NCBI GenBank assembly: GCA_050180235.1
Contig: JBFXEJ010000076.1
Coordinates: 1 to 31,004, forward strand
Length of the DNA: 31,004 bases
Source of the DNA: JAABRU01 sp050180235
GTDB lineage: Bacteria > Desulfobacterota > Desulfobacteria > Desulfobacterales > Desulfococcaceae
Reading direction: 5' to 3'
This document shows, piece after piece, positions 1 to 8,477 of this stretch. Position numbers and translations under genes: made by a program. A model generated the notes under the pieces. That model was not told the DNA's origin. It made no database searches and was given only the letters and a program-made list of their open reading frames with translations. The first letter of the stretch is position 1. Each line of letters begins with the position of its first letter.

Positions 1-127
1 TTCTCCGACTGTCTTTTATTTCGAACAGAAAGCTCTTCAGCATCGTTGTAACTCCTTTCCGAATTTTAATATTTATTCATAATAGGAGTTATCTTAAAAA
101 AGTCAACAACAGAATTGAACAGCCCTG
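1..127 (-). mobile_element. Edge of an ISAs1-like insertion sequence, with the first 14 codons of its transposase
   Basis: On the minus strand an ATG at 43 follows a good ribosome site (GGAAAGGAG, 52-60) and opens a frame MLKSFLFEIKDSRR that runs off the left edge. The IKDSRR string resembles the start of ISAs1-family (H-repeat-like) transposases, which usually carry a DPRR-type motif here. Read on the minus strand, the sequence from 127 begins CAGGGCTGTTCAATTCTG, plausible for the outer tip of such an element. Right of 127 the sequence at once becomes convincing coding sequence of the next gene, which supports a junction at about 127/128. The other end, and hence any target duplication, lies outside the window. 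Family assignment rests on 14 residues and is tentative. Confidence 0.45.
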
Positions 128-1539
128 GGCCCAATGGGATGAGACCGCAAAGGAAATCCGGCTCTTTTCCCTTCCCATTGACATCGGAGCGGCATTCGGT
201 CTGGATCTGGAACTTTCCTTTCAGGTGGATGTGCAGTCCCTTCTGGAATACAGCAAAACACAGGGAACTTTTGTTCCTGAAAAAGGAATGGTCAAAACAG
301 CCGCGTATGAAAGAGACGATCAGATCAGCAGTCAGATCAAAGGCTTCAGCACGGTTATTAATCAGTACGTAACTGTTATCAATGCTGTGCTGGAAAAAGT
401 TCTGGAAACCATTGAAAAAATTAAGGAAGCCGGAAAAGAACTGATTGTGGAAACCGGTGATGCCATAGTCGCAGGCGGTGCAAAGATCAAAGCCGGGGCC
501 ACTGCTGTTGTATCCGGTGCAAAACTGAAACTGACAAAACTGCTGGGCCGTGACGGACGTTCTTTCCGTATCCGTGCGGACGCGAGAATTGGAGAATCAG
601 CCGCCAGCACCGTAGGCGATCTCTTTGTGGTCAGTCTTACGGACAATGCCGGAAATCTGATGGAACCGGATGCGCCTTTGGAACTGACTCTCGGTTATAC
701 TGAGGCTGATCTGAATGCGGCAGGATTCACCCTTGCAGACGCTGCTCTTCTCAGAGTTTACCGCAGAAATCCGGACACAGGATATTATGAAGCCCTCAGC
801 AGCGTAGTGAATACATCAGCGCATTCTGTAACAGCCATGATTTCCGAATTGGGTCAGTATGTTCTGGCCATTGACGGAGCCGCACCGGAAATTGCGGATT
901 TCACCTTCACAGCCGGAACCCTGACACCGGAACTCCGTTTCAGCCTTATGGATACCCTGAGCGGTATTGATCTGTCTTCTGTTAGCATAACACTGGACGG
1001 GACTGAAGTTGTCAGCAGCAGTAATATCTCAGAATATTTCAATATCCACAGCGGAGCATTTCAATGGACTGTTCCGGAAAATCTTAGCCAGGGGGAACAT
1101 CTCCTTCGTGTTTATGCCAAAGACACAGCCGGAAATGCAGCAGACAAAACCTTTGCCTTCACGATAAACAATTCTCCGCCGGTCATCACACACACTCCCG
1201 TTACGCAGACCGCCGGAGGTTCTCCCCTCACAATCACTGCGGATGTCACGGACGATCAGGAGTTGCAGACCGTTCTGCTCTGCTACCGGGCAAAAACATC
1301 GGAACTGCCGTATATTCTGACAGAAATGAGCGGAACCGCTGCCCGTACCGGCCAATACAGCGGAACAATTCCGTCCGCGTATCTCACCTCATTCGGAACA
1401 CGGTATTTTATCCGTGCGGTGGATCTGTCCGGCAATGTCAGCGAAACCGAACCAGCGGACATCACAGTTGCGGACAATGCAGGCCCGCAGATGCCCGGAA
1501 CTCCTGTGGCTGCGCCGTCCGCAGAAGGATACCGGCTTA
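128..1539 (+). pseudogene. Internal fragment of a large surface/adhesin-type protein with Ig-like repeats, cut by IS elements at both ends
   Basis: The frame containing 225 (GTG) is open from the left edge to a stop at 1554-1556, but it reads like protein only from about 128. No credible start or ribosome site exists, so the 5' part is missing. The product begins with an amphipathic segment, then a helical and Gly/Ala-rich stretch. After that come beta-rich blocks typical of secreted Ig-like or cadherin-like repeats (SLMDTLSGIDLSSVSITLDG, then VYAKDTAGNAADKTFAFTIN and AVDLSGNVSETEPADITVAD). The last codons (YRLIPILY) are contributed by the terminal repeat of the IS630 element that starts at 1540. 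The right flank of that element does not obviously resume the frame. This looks like a cell-surface protein gene destroyed by two insertions; its original function is not identifiable. Confidence 0.6.
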
Positions 1540-2689
1540 TACCAATTCTCTATTGATATTATATAAATAATGTGTTATAAAAATGATGGATGATTTCATT
1601 ATGACATTTTTTTAAAAGGAGAAAAAAATGCCGAAAAAGAAAATATATGAGGTGTCAGAAACTGCCGAACAACTTATTGATATAATAAAAAAAGAAAAAA
1701 AGGGACGTTTCCGTGACCGTCTCCGTATGCTGCTGTTTCTGAAAACCGGAGAGGCCGAAACCATGACCCGTGCAGCGGAACTCTGCAGTGTTTCCCGCCT
1801 TACGGCGGAGGAATTGTTCCGCCGTTACGAAACAGGCGGAATCACAGAACTTCTGGATTTTAAAACAGTGACGGGGCGGAGGCGCGCTGTTCCTGCTGAA
1901 GTCGCGGAATGTCTGAAAAAACGTCTTTCCGAACCGGATGGATTCGGATCATATGATGAAATACGGATATGGATCAGAGAGAATTATCATCTTGATATAC
2001 CATATAAAACTGTCCATAAAACAGTCAGATATTATCTTGGAGCCGGACCCAAAATGCCGCGTCCTTCGCATATAAAAAAAAACGAAGAACAGATACGCTG
2101 ATTTAAAGAGTCTTTTCCTGAACAAATATCTGAAATAATTTATAACAGTGACATGAGAGTTAAAATTTTTTCATACGGTGAAACAGGGTTCGGACTTATA
2201 ACATCACCTGGAAAAAGAATCACCTCAGCGGAGTCAGACCGGCCGGACTGATACAGAGAACATTTCAAAATTATTACATTTACGGATCTGCAGATGTATT
2301 GGACGGTGAAAGTTTTTTTCCCGGATTTTCAAATATGAACACAGACTGTTTCCAATGTTTTATTGACAAATTTTCAGAGTATTTTAAGGACAGTATGAAT
2401 ATCATGCTCATTGACAGTGCAGGTATTCACAAAGCAGAAAGACTGATCATTCCCGAAAATATCTGTATGCTGTTTCTGCCGCCTTACAGCCCGGAGCTGA
2501 ATCCAATCGAACGGTTTTGGCAATATATAAAGGAGTATACAAAAGGAAAAATTTTTTCCGATCTCCCGGAAATGAAAGATTATGTGGCGGATATTCTGAA
2601 AAAATGTTCCCAAAAAATCACAGCATCTCTTACCGGTTTTTCTTATATTTTGGATGCAGTTAATATATAATTTCAATGGAGAATCAGTA
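1540..2689 (+). mobile_element. IS630-family insertion sequence, complete ends but dead transposase
   Basis: An element of about 1.15 kb bounded by imperfect inverted repeats. The left end reads TACCAATTCTCTATTGA (1540-1556) and the complement of the right end reads TACTGATTCTCCATTGA (2673-2689), a match at 14 of 17 positions. TA precedes the left end at 1538-1539, as expected for IS630/mariner-type insertion at TA. The right flank is TTATA, so the duplication is not perfectly preserved. It encodes one broken IS630 transposase. The same terminal sequence recurs on the short elements at 6517, 13370 and 20696, which makes this element, or an intact relative, their likely source of transposase. 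Confidence 0.8.
1628..2670 (+). pseudogene. IS630-family transposase, inactivated by a nonsense codon, a 1-nt frameshift and a lost catalytic Asp
   Basis: The ATG at 1628 follows AAAAGGAG. The first open part (157 codons) is the helix-turn-helix DNA-binding half. It stops at TGA 2099-2101, and the same frame resumes at once with FKESFPEQISEIIYNSDMRV. A one-base deletion near 2230 (GCG-GAG where GCG-GGA-GTC is expected) then shifts the frame. The DDE half continues in the second frame to TAA 2668-2670, ending with LIDSAGIHKA and PYSPELNPIERFWQYIK, which hold the second Asp and the Glu of the IS630 triad. The first triad position, normally Asp-Glu in a context like YDET, reads SYGETGFG (Gly for Asp). 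Three independent lesions make it non-functional; the element could move only in trans. Confidence 0.85.
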
Positions 2690-2696
2690 TTATACA

Positions 2697-2797
2697 ACAC
2701 TGCCCCTCTAAAGAGTGGATTTTTTTAAAGAACTTAACAGCCCTGCGGCGGGAGGGGAGAGTTTTTTTCCGCATCATCAGCCGGTTTGACCCACTAC
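2697..2797. repeat. Degenerate, truncated copy of the GGTAGTGGGTCAAAT palindromic element
   Basis: The stretch ends in CCGGTTTGACCCACTAC (2781-2797), which matches the outer end of the 145-bp palindromic elements at 16034 and 30676 (ATTTGACCCACTACC). It also contains a G-rich block (GCGGGAGGGGAG, 2748-2759) like their interior. The left half is not recognisable and may have been removed when the neighbouring IS630 element inserted. A fainter trace of the same end lies at 11828-11848 (CGGATTTGACCCCC). Confidence 0.45.
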
Positions 2798-2849
2798 AAA
2801 AAAAATACAGGGGATGCCAGAAAAATTCTGCGCATCCCCTTATTTTTTT
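2798..2849. terminator. Bidirectional intrinsic terminator downstream of the lysine 2,3-aminomutase gene
   Basis: The arms AGGGGATGC (2809-2817) and GCATCCCCT (2832-2840) pair perfectly, with an inner CAGAA/TTCTG stem. On the minus strand the hairpin is followed by eight T (2798-2805), and on the plus strand by TATTTTTTT. It would stop the leftward aminomutase transcript and anything leaving the IS630 element rightward. Confidence 0.85.
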
Positions 2850-2868
2850 CATAAGATAAAACTTTGTT

Positions 2869-4176
2869 TCAGCAGCAGCGCGGATCAGGATAGGAATACT
2901 CCTTATCCTCATAATTTCTTAAAACCAGAGAATCTCCCTGTCTGCCTGCCACATAATCCGGCATGAGCGGAATTTTGCCGCCGCCGCCGGGGGCATCCAC
3001 CACATAGGTCGGCACGGCATAACCGCTGGTATGGCCGCGCAGTCCCCGCATAATTTCCAGCCCTTTTTCCACAGGAGTGCGGAAATGGGAGGAACCGGTG
3101 ATGGGATCACACTGATACAGGTAATAGGGTTTTACCCGCATCTTCATCAGACTGTGCATCAGGGATTTCATGACTGCTGTATCATCATTGATCCCCTTGA
3201 GCAGCACGGTCTGGGAACCCAGAGGAATCCCCGCATCAGCCAGAGTTGCGCAGGCACGGTAAGTTTCCGGTGTGCATTCATCCGGATGGGTGAAATGCAG
3301 ACTCATCCACAGGGGGTGATAATTTCTGAGCATTTTCACCAACTGCGGAGTGATGCGCTGGGGCAGCACTGCCGGCACTTTGGTTCCGATGCGCACAATT
3401 TCCAAATGGGGAATTTCACGGAGCCGGGACAGAATCCAGTCCAGCTTATCATTGCCCAGCAGAAGCGGGTCCCCGCCGGAAAGAAGCACGTCCCGGATGG
3501 CAGGGTTGGAACGGATATAATCAAACGCGCGTTCCAGCCTGGCCCGGCCCGGATGCACAGCGCCATGTCCCACTACCCTGGAACGGGTGCAGTAACGGCA
3601 GTAAACCGAGCAGAAATCTGACAGCAGAAGCAGCACCCGATCCGGATAACGGTGAACCATACCGGGTACAGGACTTTGGGCTTCCTCACCCAGAGGATCA
3701 TCGGCCTCACCGGGCATCCGGATCAGTTCATTCAGGCTCGGAATCACGGTGCGGCGCAGGGGCTGATCCGGATTGTCTTCGGATATCAGACTCATATAAT
3801 AGGGCGTGATGCCCAGTGGCAGTTTCACATCCTCCTGCGTCAGGGCACGGCGTTCGTTTTCAGAAAGCCTTATCAGTTTTTCCAGTTCACTGAGTGTCCG
3901 GATACGGCTGCTAACCTGCCAGCGCCAGTCATTCCACTGTTTGGTGGTGATGTGGGGATAAAACCGTTTCCGAAAGGTGCGTGCTGCCGGGCTTAGAATT
4001 CCGGCACGGTGGGAAGGAAAACGGACAATGCGTCCGTCTGTTTTCCTTTTGGGAACAGGAGAGACAGTCAGAAGTTTCAGCCTGGAGTCTGGAGGTTCGT
4101 CTTCATTCTCCTCGACAGCATCCGGGGTCTTTTTCATCATGAAGTCATTCATCAGCGGTTGTAAAGCTCCGATCAT
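2869..4176 (-). CDS. kamA: Lysine 2,3-aminomutase (radical SAM, PLP-dependent)
   Basis: Catalyses interconversion of L-alpha-lysine and L-beta-lysine using an S-adenosylmethionine-derived radical and PLP. The 435-aa product carries the radical SAM triad CSVYCRYC (C189, C193, C196), the PLP-lysine motif DAPGGGGK (K401), and D357 and D394. Spacing from the first cluster Cys to the PLP Lys (212) and the two Asp (168, 205) equals that of the characterised clostridial enzyme (C125, K337, D293, D330 as I recall). The two Asp bind the substrate side-chain amine; glutamate 2,3-aminomutases have Lys/Asn instead, so lysine is the likely substrate. Odd points: an acidic N-terminal extension of about 60 residues, and a C-terminus ending at DPRCC, short of the zinc-binding Cys cluster of the clostridial protein. 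The start at 4176 has AAGGAAAA upstream. No acetyltransferase (AblB) is adjacent, so a role in N-acetyl-beta-lysine osmolyte synthesis versus lysine breakdown stays open. Confidence 0.9.
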   Translation of the reverse strand: MIGALQPLMNDFMMKKTPDAVEENEDEPPDSRLKLLTVSPVPKRKTDGRIVRFPSHRAGILSPAARTFRKRFYPHITTKQWNDWRWQVSSRIRTLSELEKLIRLSENERRALTQEDVKLPLGITPYYMSLISEDNPDQPLRRTVIPSLNELIRMPGEADDPLGEEAQSPVPGMVHRYPDRVLLLLSDFCSVYCRYCTRSRVVGHGAVHPGRARLERAFDYIRSNPAIRDVLLSGGDPLLLGNDKLDWILSRLREIPHLEIVRIGTKVPAVLPQRITPQLVKMLRNYHPLWMSLHFTHPDECTPETYRACATLADAGIPLGSQTVLLKGINDDTAVMKSLMHSLMKMRVKPYYLYQCDPITGSSHFRTPVEKGLEIMRGLRGHTSGYAVPTYVVDAPGGGGKIPLMPDYVAGRQGDSLVLRNYEDKEYSYPDPRCC

Positions 4177-4656
4177 TTGCAGTTTTCCTTATGGTAAATG
4201 GTTATCAGCTTGCCGGGCTGATGCCAAAGCCCGGGGATCGGAAATACGGTATGCAGTACCGCAATCCGGATGCGCGGCAATATAATGATTTCTGCAAGAA
4301 ATGCAAGAAAAATCATCATTCCGGTCAAATATATTTTTTTATTAATAACATCAGATAATTGAATATTTGGAAACTGCGAAGGGAAAAGACGGGGCGCATA
4401 TCTGATTCTGAGCCGCTGGAATTTTCTGTCTCAGTATCCGAATGACATAGGGCTGAAATGAAAGAAATAAGTAAGCACTCAGAAATTTCCGGGTGTAAAG
4501 ACTTCCGAATTTTCCGAAACTTCGGAAGTCTGACCGAAAAATTTATACATGGAAAATTTATGGAAGGTTACTTAATATCAGAAAATCCCTGACCGGTACA
4601 GGGATTTTCTGACCGCATTCAGAGTTTTTTGCAGGGGAACCGCCATGACCCGCAAA
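4177..4656. other. Gene-free gap between the aminomutase and LysM genes
   Basis: I see no coding sequence here. The right half holds two strong inverted repeats: GACTTCCGAA / TTCGGAAGTC (4500-4530) and a 13-bp perfect one, CAGAAAATCCCTG / CAGGGATTTTCTG (4579-4611). Neither is followed by a clear T-run on the minus strand. The second lies about 45 nt past the LysM stop and could act as a 3'-end stabiliser or weak terminator. The left part probably holds the aminomutase promoter. Confidence 0.6.
4279..4306 (-). promoter_or_regulatory. Possible sigma70 promoter for the lysine 2,3-aminomutase gene
   Basis: On the minus strand TTGCAT (-35, 4301-4306) and TATATT (-10, 4279-4284) are separated by 16 nt. 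This would give a leader of roughly 95 nt before the ATG at 4176. It is a moderate match only, picked by eye. Confidence 0.35.
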
Positions 4657-5337
4657 TCATCTGCCAATATACAGTTTCTGTCCGATGTGAATTTTTGTCG
4701 TATCCGGCGGCAGTCTGTTCATATGGATTAAATCCTTTACACTGATATTATAACGCTTTGCGATGAGATACAGGTTTTCACCTTCAGCAACACGGTGGTA
4801 CAGGGCTTTCCCCGGCTTTTTTTTCAGGGCCTTAACAGTTTTCACCGGTGTTTTTGCAGACGCAGGTGCAGAATCTGCCGGGGCTGCCACAGATCCGGGA
4901 GTTGCACCAGGTGCCGAAGGATCAGACACAGCCGCCCTGAGCGGAGCTACCGGTCTGGGCGGCGCAGACGGGGCAGCGCTTCCGGACACCTTTTTTTCCA
5001 GATTTCCCTGTCTTTTATCCAGATTTTCCAGCTTGCTGTGAATATTGTCAATATCCGCAGGCATGGCAAGTATGCGCTCGGCATCCTGTGCAATCGTTCC
5101 CATCTGCATATTCAGGTTCTCTATATTGCTTAACTTTTGTTCAATACCTGTTTCCATATCCGCCAGCCGGTTTTCAAGTTGGGCCAGCCGGCCTTCCAGT
5201 ATCCTGAGTTCCTCTGTCGAACCTTTTTTGTTCGGCAGCAGCATGATAAAAAAGACAATCAGAGTAATTACGCCCGCGACTGCCAGAACCACCGGCATAT
5301 TGATGTTTTCCATTCCTTTTGGTATAAATTTTTTCAT
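4657..5337 (-). CDS. Membrane-anchored coiled-coil protein with C-terminal LysM domain
   Basis: A 226-aa protein of unknown exact role, probably peptidoglycan-binding in the periplasm. Residues about 14-34 form one hydrophobic helix (VVLAVAGVITLIVFFIMLLP) after a short basic N-terminus, giving an N-in, C-out anchor. Residues about 40-115 have heptad-like Leu spacing typical of a coiled coil. A Pro/Ala/Ser-rich linker (about 118-170) follows, and residues about 178-225 are a LysM module (YHRVAEGENLYLIAKRYNIS to KIHIGQKLYIGR). The start at 5337 is preceded by GAGAGGA and a strong sigma70 promoter. It is monocistronic. The neighbouring D-Ala-D-Ala dipeptidase also concerns cell-wall chemistry, but separate promoters and the gap argue against an operon. 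Confidence 0.85.
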   Translation of the reverse strand: MKKFIPKGMENINMPVVLAVAGVITLIVFFIMLLPNKKGSTEELRILEGRLAQLENRLADMETGIEQKLSNIENLNMQMGTIAQDAERILAMPADIDNIHSKLENLDKRQGNLEKKVSGSAAPSAPPRPVAPLRAAVSDPSAPGATPGSVAAPADSAPASAKTPVKTVKALKKKPGKALYHRVAEGENLYLIAKRYNISVKDLIHMNRLPPDTTKIHIGQKLYIGR

Positions 5338-5445
5338 TTTTCCTCTCAGAATTCGGATTTTGACTTAAAAGGTTATTTTTTCCCGGCTTTGTTTTCCGGA
5401 GATTCGTCTATCCCGAAACCGGCTGCCGGATTTTGACATGACATT

Positions 5446-5474
5446 ATTATAGCAGGTATTTGACCGCGTGACAA
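5446..5474 (-). promoter_or_regulatory. Sigma70 promoter of the LysM protein gene
   Basis: The minus strand reads TTGTCA (5469-5474), exactly 17 nt, then a perfect TATAAT (5446-5451). The predicted transcript starts near 5439 and gives a leader of about 100 nt. One mismatch to consensus in total. Confidence 0.65.
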
Positions 5475-5800
5475 TACCGGATCATCTGTTTTTATACATG
5501 AAACCCGAATATCTCTTTATTTTCACAGGATAAAATGAAAATTTTCGGTTTCAGGGCATGTTTATCTGACGTTCATGCTTTATTCTGACACTGCCCTGGG
5601 ATATGAAAAAACAGGGAAAGATTCGCTTTTTCAATCGTTTTTTGCGTAATTCCGGGCAGTGGGACTTCTGATGCTGATTACTGCAGGGCAGACCCTGCGG
5701 ATGCTCTTTCTGAATTACAGGGGCAGGTACCCGCGGTTTTCCCATCAGCATAAAAGACCTGACTGCCTGTTTTTGCATAATATCCCTGGGCGGCTTTCAG
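5475..5800. other. Gap between the LysM promoter and the dipeptidase gene, no convincing gene
   Basis: A 75-codon minus-strand frame (5551-5778) begins 22 nt after the dipeptidase stop. It has only a weak AGGGAT upstream and a composition unlike its neighbours, rich in Gln, His, Pro and Lys with no domain-like pattern. I treat it as chance. No clear terminator was recognised for the dipeptidase gene. Confidence 0.5.
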
Positions 5801-6475
5801 TTATTCAATGATTTTATACTTCTTTCTGATCTCTTTTTTCGGCAGGCCGCTGAAATGCCACCACTCTGTCTTCAATGGCAGGAAACCGGCATCTGTCATG
5901 ACAGAGCGGAGCAGTTTTCTGTTATTCACCTGCTCCTGTGTCAGTTTGCCTTCTTTGAGGAATTTTTCTTCATATCCTGGCTGCGCAAGGTCTCCGAAAT
6001 AATCAAATGCCGTTCCCATATCCAGTTCCCAGCCCTTTGCATCAGTGATGCTCAGATCCACAGCCGCTCCGTAATTGTGAAGAGAGCCGTAAACCGGATT
6101 TGCCACATAGGACTGTGCCGGAGTGCCTTTGACCAGTTTCCACATCTGCCACTGAAAGCGTCTTGGCCTTACCGCGTCAAAAACAGTCAGACTGAGTTCC
6201 GGATGTTTTTTCTTCAGAAGCCGCTGGGCATTCACCAGTTTCAGGGCAACTTCCCTTTGGAGCCAGCATTTGTCCAGGTCGCCGTATATGTCCTGACCCA
6301 GAAAATTATCCTTTGATGAATATTTCAGATCCACCTGAATGTCCGGATCAAGGGTATGAATATCCACCAGCCCGTTTCTGCGGAAAAGATCTTCAAGGTT
6401 CCATGTTCCGCATTCGGCCTGTCCGCAGAGACAGGCATGAAAAAGGAATGTATACAGCAGAAGGTATACTGTCAT
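5801..6475 (-). CDS. Secreted D-alanyl-D-alanine dipeptidase, VanX/DdpX-like (peptidase family M15D)
   Basis: Predicted to hydrolyse the D-Ala-D-Ala dipeptide outside the cytoplasm. In this family VanX serves glycopeptide resistance and DdpX serves D-Ala recycling. The 224-aa product starts with a hydrophobic signal-like segment (about 1-20, with Cys15, Cys17 and Cys22; a lipobox is not clear). The zinc site is visible as SLHNYGAAVD (H133, D140) and EWWHF (E204 as catalytic base, H207). R103 in DAVRPRR corresponds to the transition-state Arg of VanX. No vanH/vanA-type ligase genes are nearby, so a resistance role is unsupported and recycling or wall turnover is likelier. The start at 6475 has no strong ribosome site. 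The terminal repeat of a MITE-like element lies 42 nt upstream and may supply the promoter. Confidence 0.85.
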   Translation of the reverse strand: MTVYLLLYTFLFHACLCGQAECGTWNLEDLFRRNGLVDIHTLDPDIQVDLKYSSKDNFLGQDIYGDLDKCWLQREVALKLVNAQRLLKKKHPELSLTVFDAVRPRRFQWQMWKLVKGTPAQSYVANPVYGSLHNYGAAVDLSITDAKGWELDMGTAFDYFGDLAQPGYEEKFLKEGKLTQEQVNNRKLLRSVMTDAGFLPLKTEWWHFSGLPKKEIRKKYKIIE

Positions 6476-6516
6476 GTCTGTTTTCGCTTTTTGAAATTAA
6501 TGCCAACCCGCTGTTA

Positions 6517-6662
6517 TACTAAGTCGCCATTGATTTGATACAATATTGTCAGTCTTTCCGCGGTTCCGCGTGTGCAAAAAACCGCTCCGCTTAATTTTTG
6601 CACTCCTCCGGATCAGTCCGGGGCGGGAGTCCAGATTGTATTAAGTCAATGGAGAACCGGCA
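6517..6662. repeat. MITE-like element copy A with IS630-type inverted termini
   Basis: About 146 bp. The left end TACTAAGTCGCCATTGAT (preceded by TA) matches the complement of the right end, TGCCGGTTCTCCATTGAC, and both resemble the termini of the IS630 element at 1540-2689. Inside is one copy of the roughly 41-nt hairpin unit (6571-6611; GTGCAAAAA...TTTTTGCAC followed by CTCCTCCGG). It has no coding capacity. It lies immediately upstream of the dipeptidase gene. Confidence 0.8.
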
Positions 6663-6736
6663 TTGATATTATATTCCCAGTGAAAAAACGGAAAAGGGAG
6701 CAAACCGGATGGATTACTCCCTTTTTTACTGTGAAA

Positions 6737-6779
6737 GCCGGAGTGTAAAAAATGATCATCCCACTTTTTGCACTCCGGC
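6737..6779 (-). terminator. Hairpin downstream of groEL, likely terminator
   Basis: The 15-nt arms GCCGGAGTGTAAAAA (6737-6751) and TTTTTGCACTCCGGC (6765-6779) pair with one wobble, 55 nt past the groEL stop. On the minus strand it is followed by TTTCACAG, a short U-tract. The arms resemble the hairpin unit of the MITE-like elements (GTGCAAAAA/TTTTTGCAC plus CTCCGG), so this may be a domesticated copy. Confidence 0.6.
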
Positions 6780-6833
6780 AGAATTTTTCTGTCCCAAATC
6801 ATATCCGATTATGGATTCGCGGATTCAGGATGA

Positions 6834-8459
6834 TCAATATTCATCATCCATGTCCTGCTGTGCTCCGGCTTTGTTTTTCTTTTTGGGCGGTTTTTCTGTA
6901 ATCATGGCTTCGGTGGTCAGCATCAGACCCGCTACAGAGGAGGCATTCTGAAGAGCCAGACGCACGACTTTGGCCGGATCCATGACACCTGCGGCTATCA
7001 GGTTTTCATATTTCACGCTTGCAGCATTGAAACCGAAATCACCTTTGCCTTCCATGACTTTGTTCAGCACGACCGAGCTTTCAAAACCCGCGTTTTCCGC
7101 AATCTGGCGCAGAGGAGCGGTCAGCGCGTTTTTCAGCAGGGAAAGGCCGTGTTTTTCCTCATCGCTGACAGAAACTTTATCCAGCGCGGCCACGCACCGG
7201 CTCAGGGCAACACCGCCGCCCGGAACAATGCCTTCTTCCACTGCCGCGCGTGTCGCGTTCAGCGCGTTTTCCACACGGGGTTTCTTTTCCTTCATTTCGG
7301 TTTCTGTTGCAGCACCGATACGGATCACAGCCACACCGCCCGCGAGTTTTGCCAGACGTTCCTGAAGTTTTTCCCTGTCATAATCCGAAGTGGTTTCTTC
7401 TATCTGTGCCCGAAGCTGGCGCATACGGCCTTCCAAAGCCTTTTTGGTTCCCGCTCCGTCCACTATGGTGGTATTGTCCTTGTCAATCCTGACAGATTTG
7501 CATTTGCCCAGATCAGTGAGTTTCACCGTCTCAAGTTTTACACCCACTTCTTCGGAAATCACCTGACCGCCGGTCAGAATCGCTATATCCTCCAGCATGG
7601 CCTTGCGCCGGTCACCAAATCCCGGAGCCTTTACTGCCGCGACTTTCAGGGTTCCGCGCAGCTTGTTGACAATCAGGGTGGCAAGGGCTTCCCCTTCCAC
7701 ATCCTCGGCAATAATCAGCAGGGGTTTGCCTGAACGGGCAACAGATTCCAGAACCGGAACCATGTCTTTGAGGTTGGAGATTTTTTTCTCATGGATGAGA
7801 ATATAGGGTTCTTCCAGTTCTGCAACCAGTTTTTCCGCGTTGGTGACAAAATAGGGCGAGGTATAGCCCCGGTCAAACTGCATACCCTCCACCATATCCA
7901 GGGTGGTTTCCATGCTTTTGGCTTCCTCAACCGTGATGACGCCCTCTTTTCCCACCTTTTCCATAGCTTCCGAGAGCATTCTTCCGATCTCTGCGTCATT
8001 GTTCGCGGAAATCGAGGCCACCTGCGCGATTTCATTTTTGCTTTCAACTTTTCTGGAGATGTTTTTCAGCTCCGCGACAACAGCGGTGACACCCTTGTCC
8101 AGACCGCGTTTGAGCGACATGGGATTGCATCCGGCAGCAACCAGTTTCTGGCCTTCCCGGAAAATGGCCTGGGCCAGAACAGTGGCTGTGGTTGTGCCGT
8201 CTCCGGCAGTGTCACTGGTCTTTTTCGCCACTTCCTTGACCATCTGCGCGCCCATGTTCTCAAATTTCTGATCCAGTTCAATATCTTTGGCAACACTCAC
8301 GCCGTCTTTTGTCACATTGGGAGAGCCAAAGGATTTTTCCAGCACCACATTTTTTCCTTTGGGTCCCAGGGTCACCTTTACCGCGTTGGCAAGGGTGTTG
8401 ACACCTTTGAGCATATGCTCACGGGCTTTGTCACTGTATACAATCATCTTTGCAGCCAT
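6834..8459 (-). CDS. groL: Chaperonin GroEL (Cpn60)
   Basis: The large chaperonin subunit, which forms the double-ring ATP-driven folding cage with GroES in the cytoplasm. At 541 aa it is of usual length, and the N-terminal MAAKMIVYSDKAREHMLKGV and the nucleotide-binding GDGTTTATVLAQAIF are canonical. The C-terminus ends in KKKNKAGAQQDMDDEY, without the Gly-Gly-Met repeat tail of E. coli GroEL. The ATG at 8459 follows an excellent GGAGG. The gene begins 18 nt after the groES stop, so the two are cotranscribed. No CIRCE element is visible upstream of the pair. Confidence 0.98.
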   Translation of the reverse strand: MAAKMIVYSDKAREHMLKGVNTLANAVKVTLGPKGKNVVLEKSFGSPNVTKDGVSVAKDIELDQKFENMGAQMVKEVAKKTSDTAGDGTTTATVLAQAIFREGQKLVAAGCNPMSLKRGLDKGVTAVVAELKNISRKVESKNEIAQVASISANNDAEIGRMLSEAMEKVGKEGVITVEEAKSMETTLDMVEGMQFDRGYTSPYFVTNAEKLVAELEEPYILIHEKKISNLKDMVPVLESVARSGKPLLIIAEDVEGEALATLIVNKLRGTLKVAAVKAPGFGDRRKAMLEDIAILTGGQVISEEVGVKLETVKLTDLGKCKSVRIDKDNTTIVDGAGTKKALEGRMRQLRAQIEETTSDYDREKLQERLAKLAGGVAVIRIGAATETEMKEKKPRVENALNATRAAVEEGIVPGGGVALSRCVAALDKVSVSDEEKHGLSLLKNALTAPLRQIAENAGFESSVVLNKVMEGKGDFGFNAASVKYENLIAAGVMDPAKVVRLALQNASSVAGLMLTTEAMITEKPPKKKNKAGAQQDMDDEY

Positions 8460-8477
8460 GTTTTCTTTTCCTCCGTT

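Larger units (their letters stand above)
6476..6833. other. Gap holding a MITE-like element and the groEL terminator
   Basis: This stretch contains the element at 6517-6662 and the hairpin at 6737-6779. I see no gene in it. Confidence 0.7.

Noticed and set aside
5551..5778. 75-codon minus-strand frame after the dipeptidase gene
   Set aside because: Weak ribosome site, unusual composition, no recognisable pattern; more likely chance. Homologs in relatives would change this.
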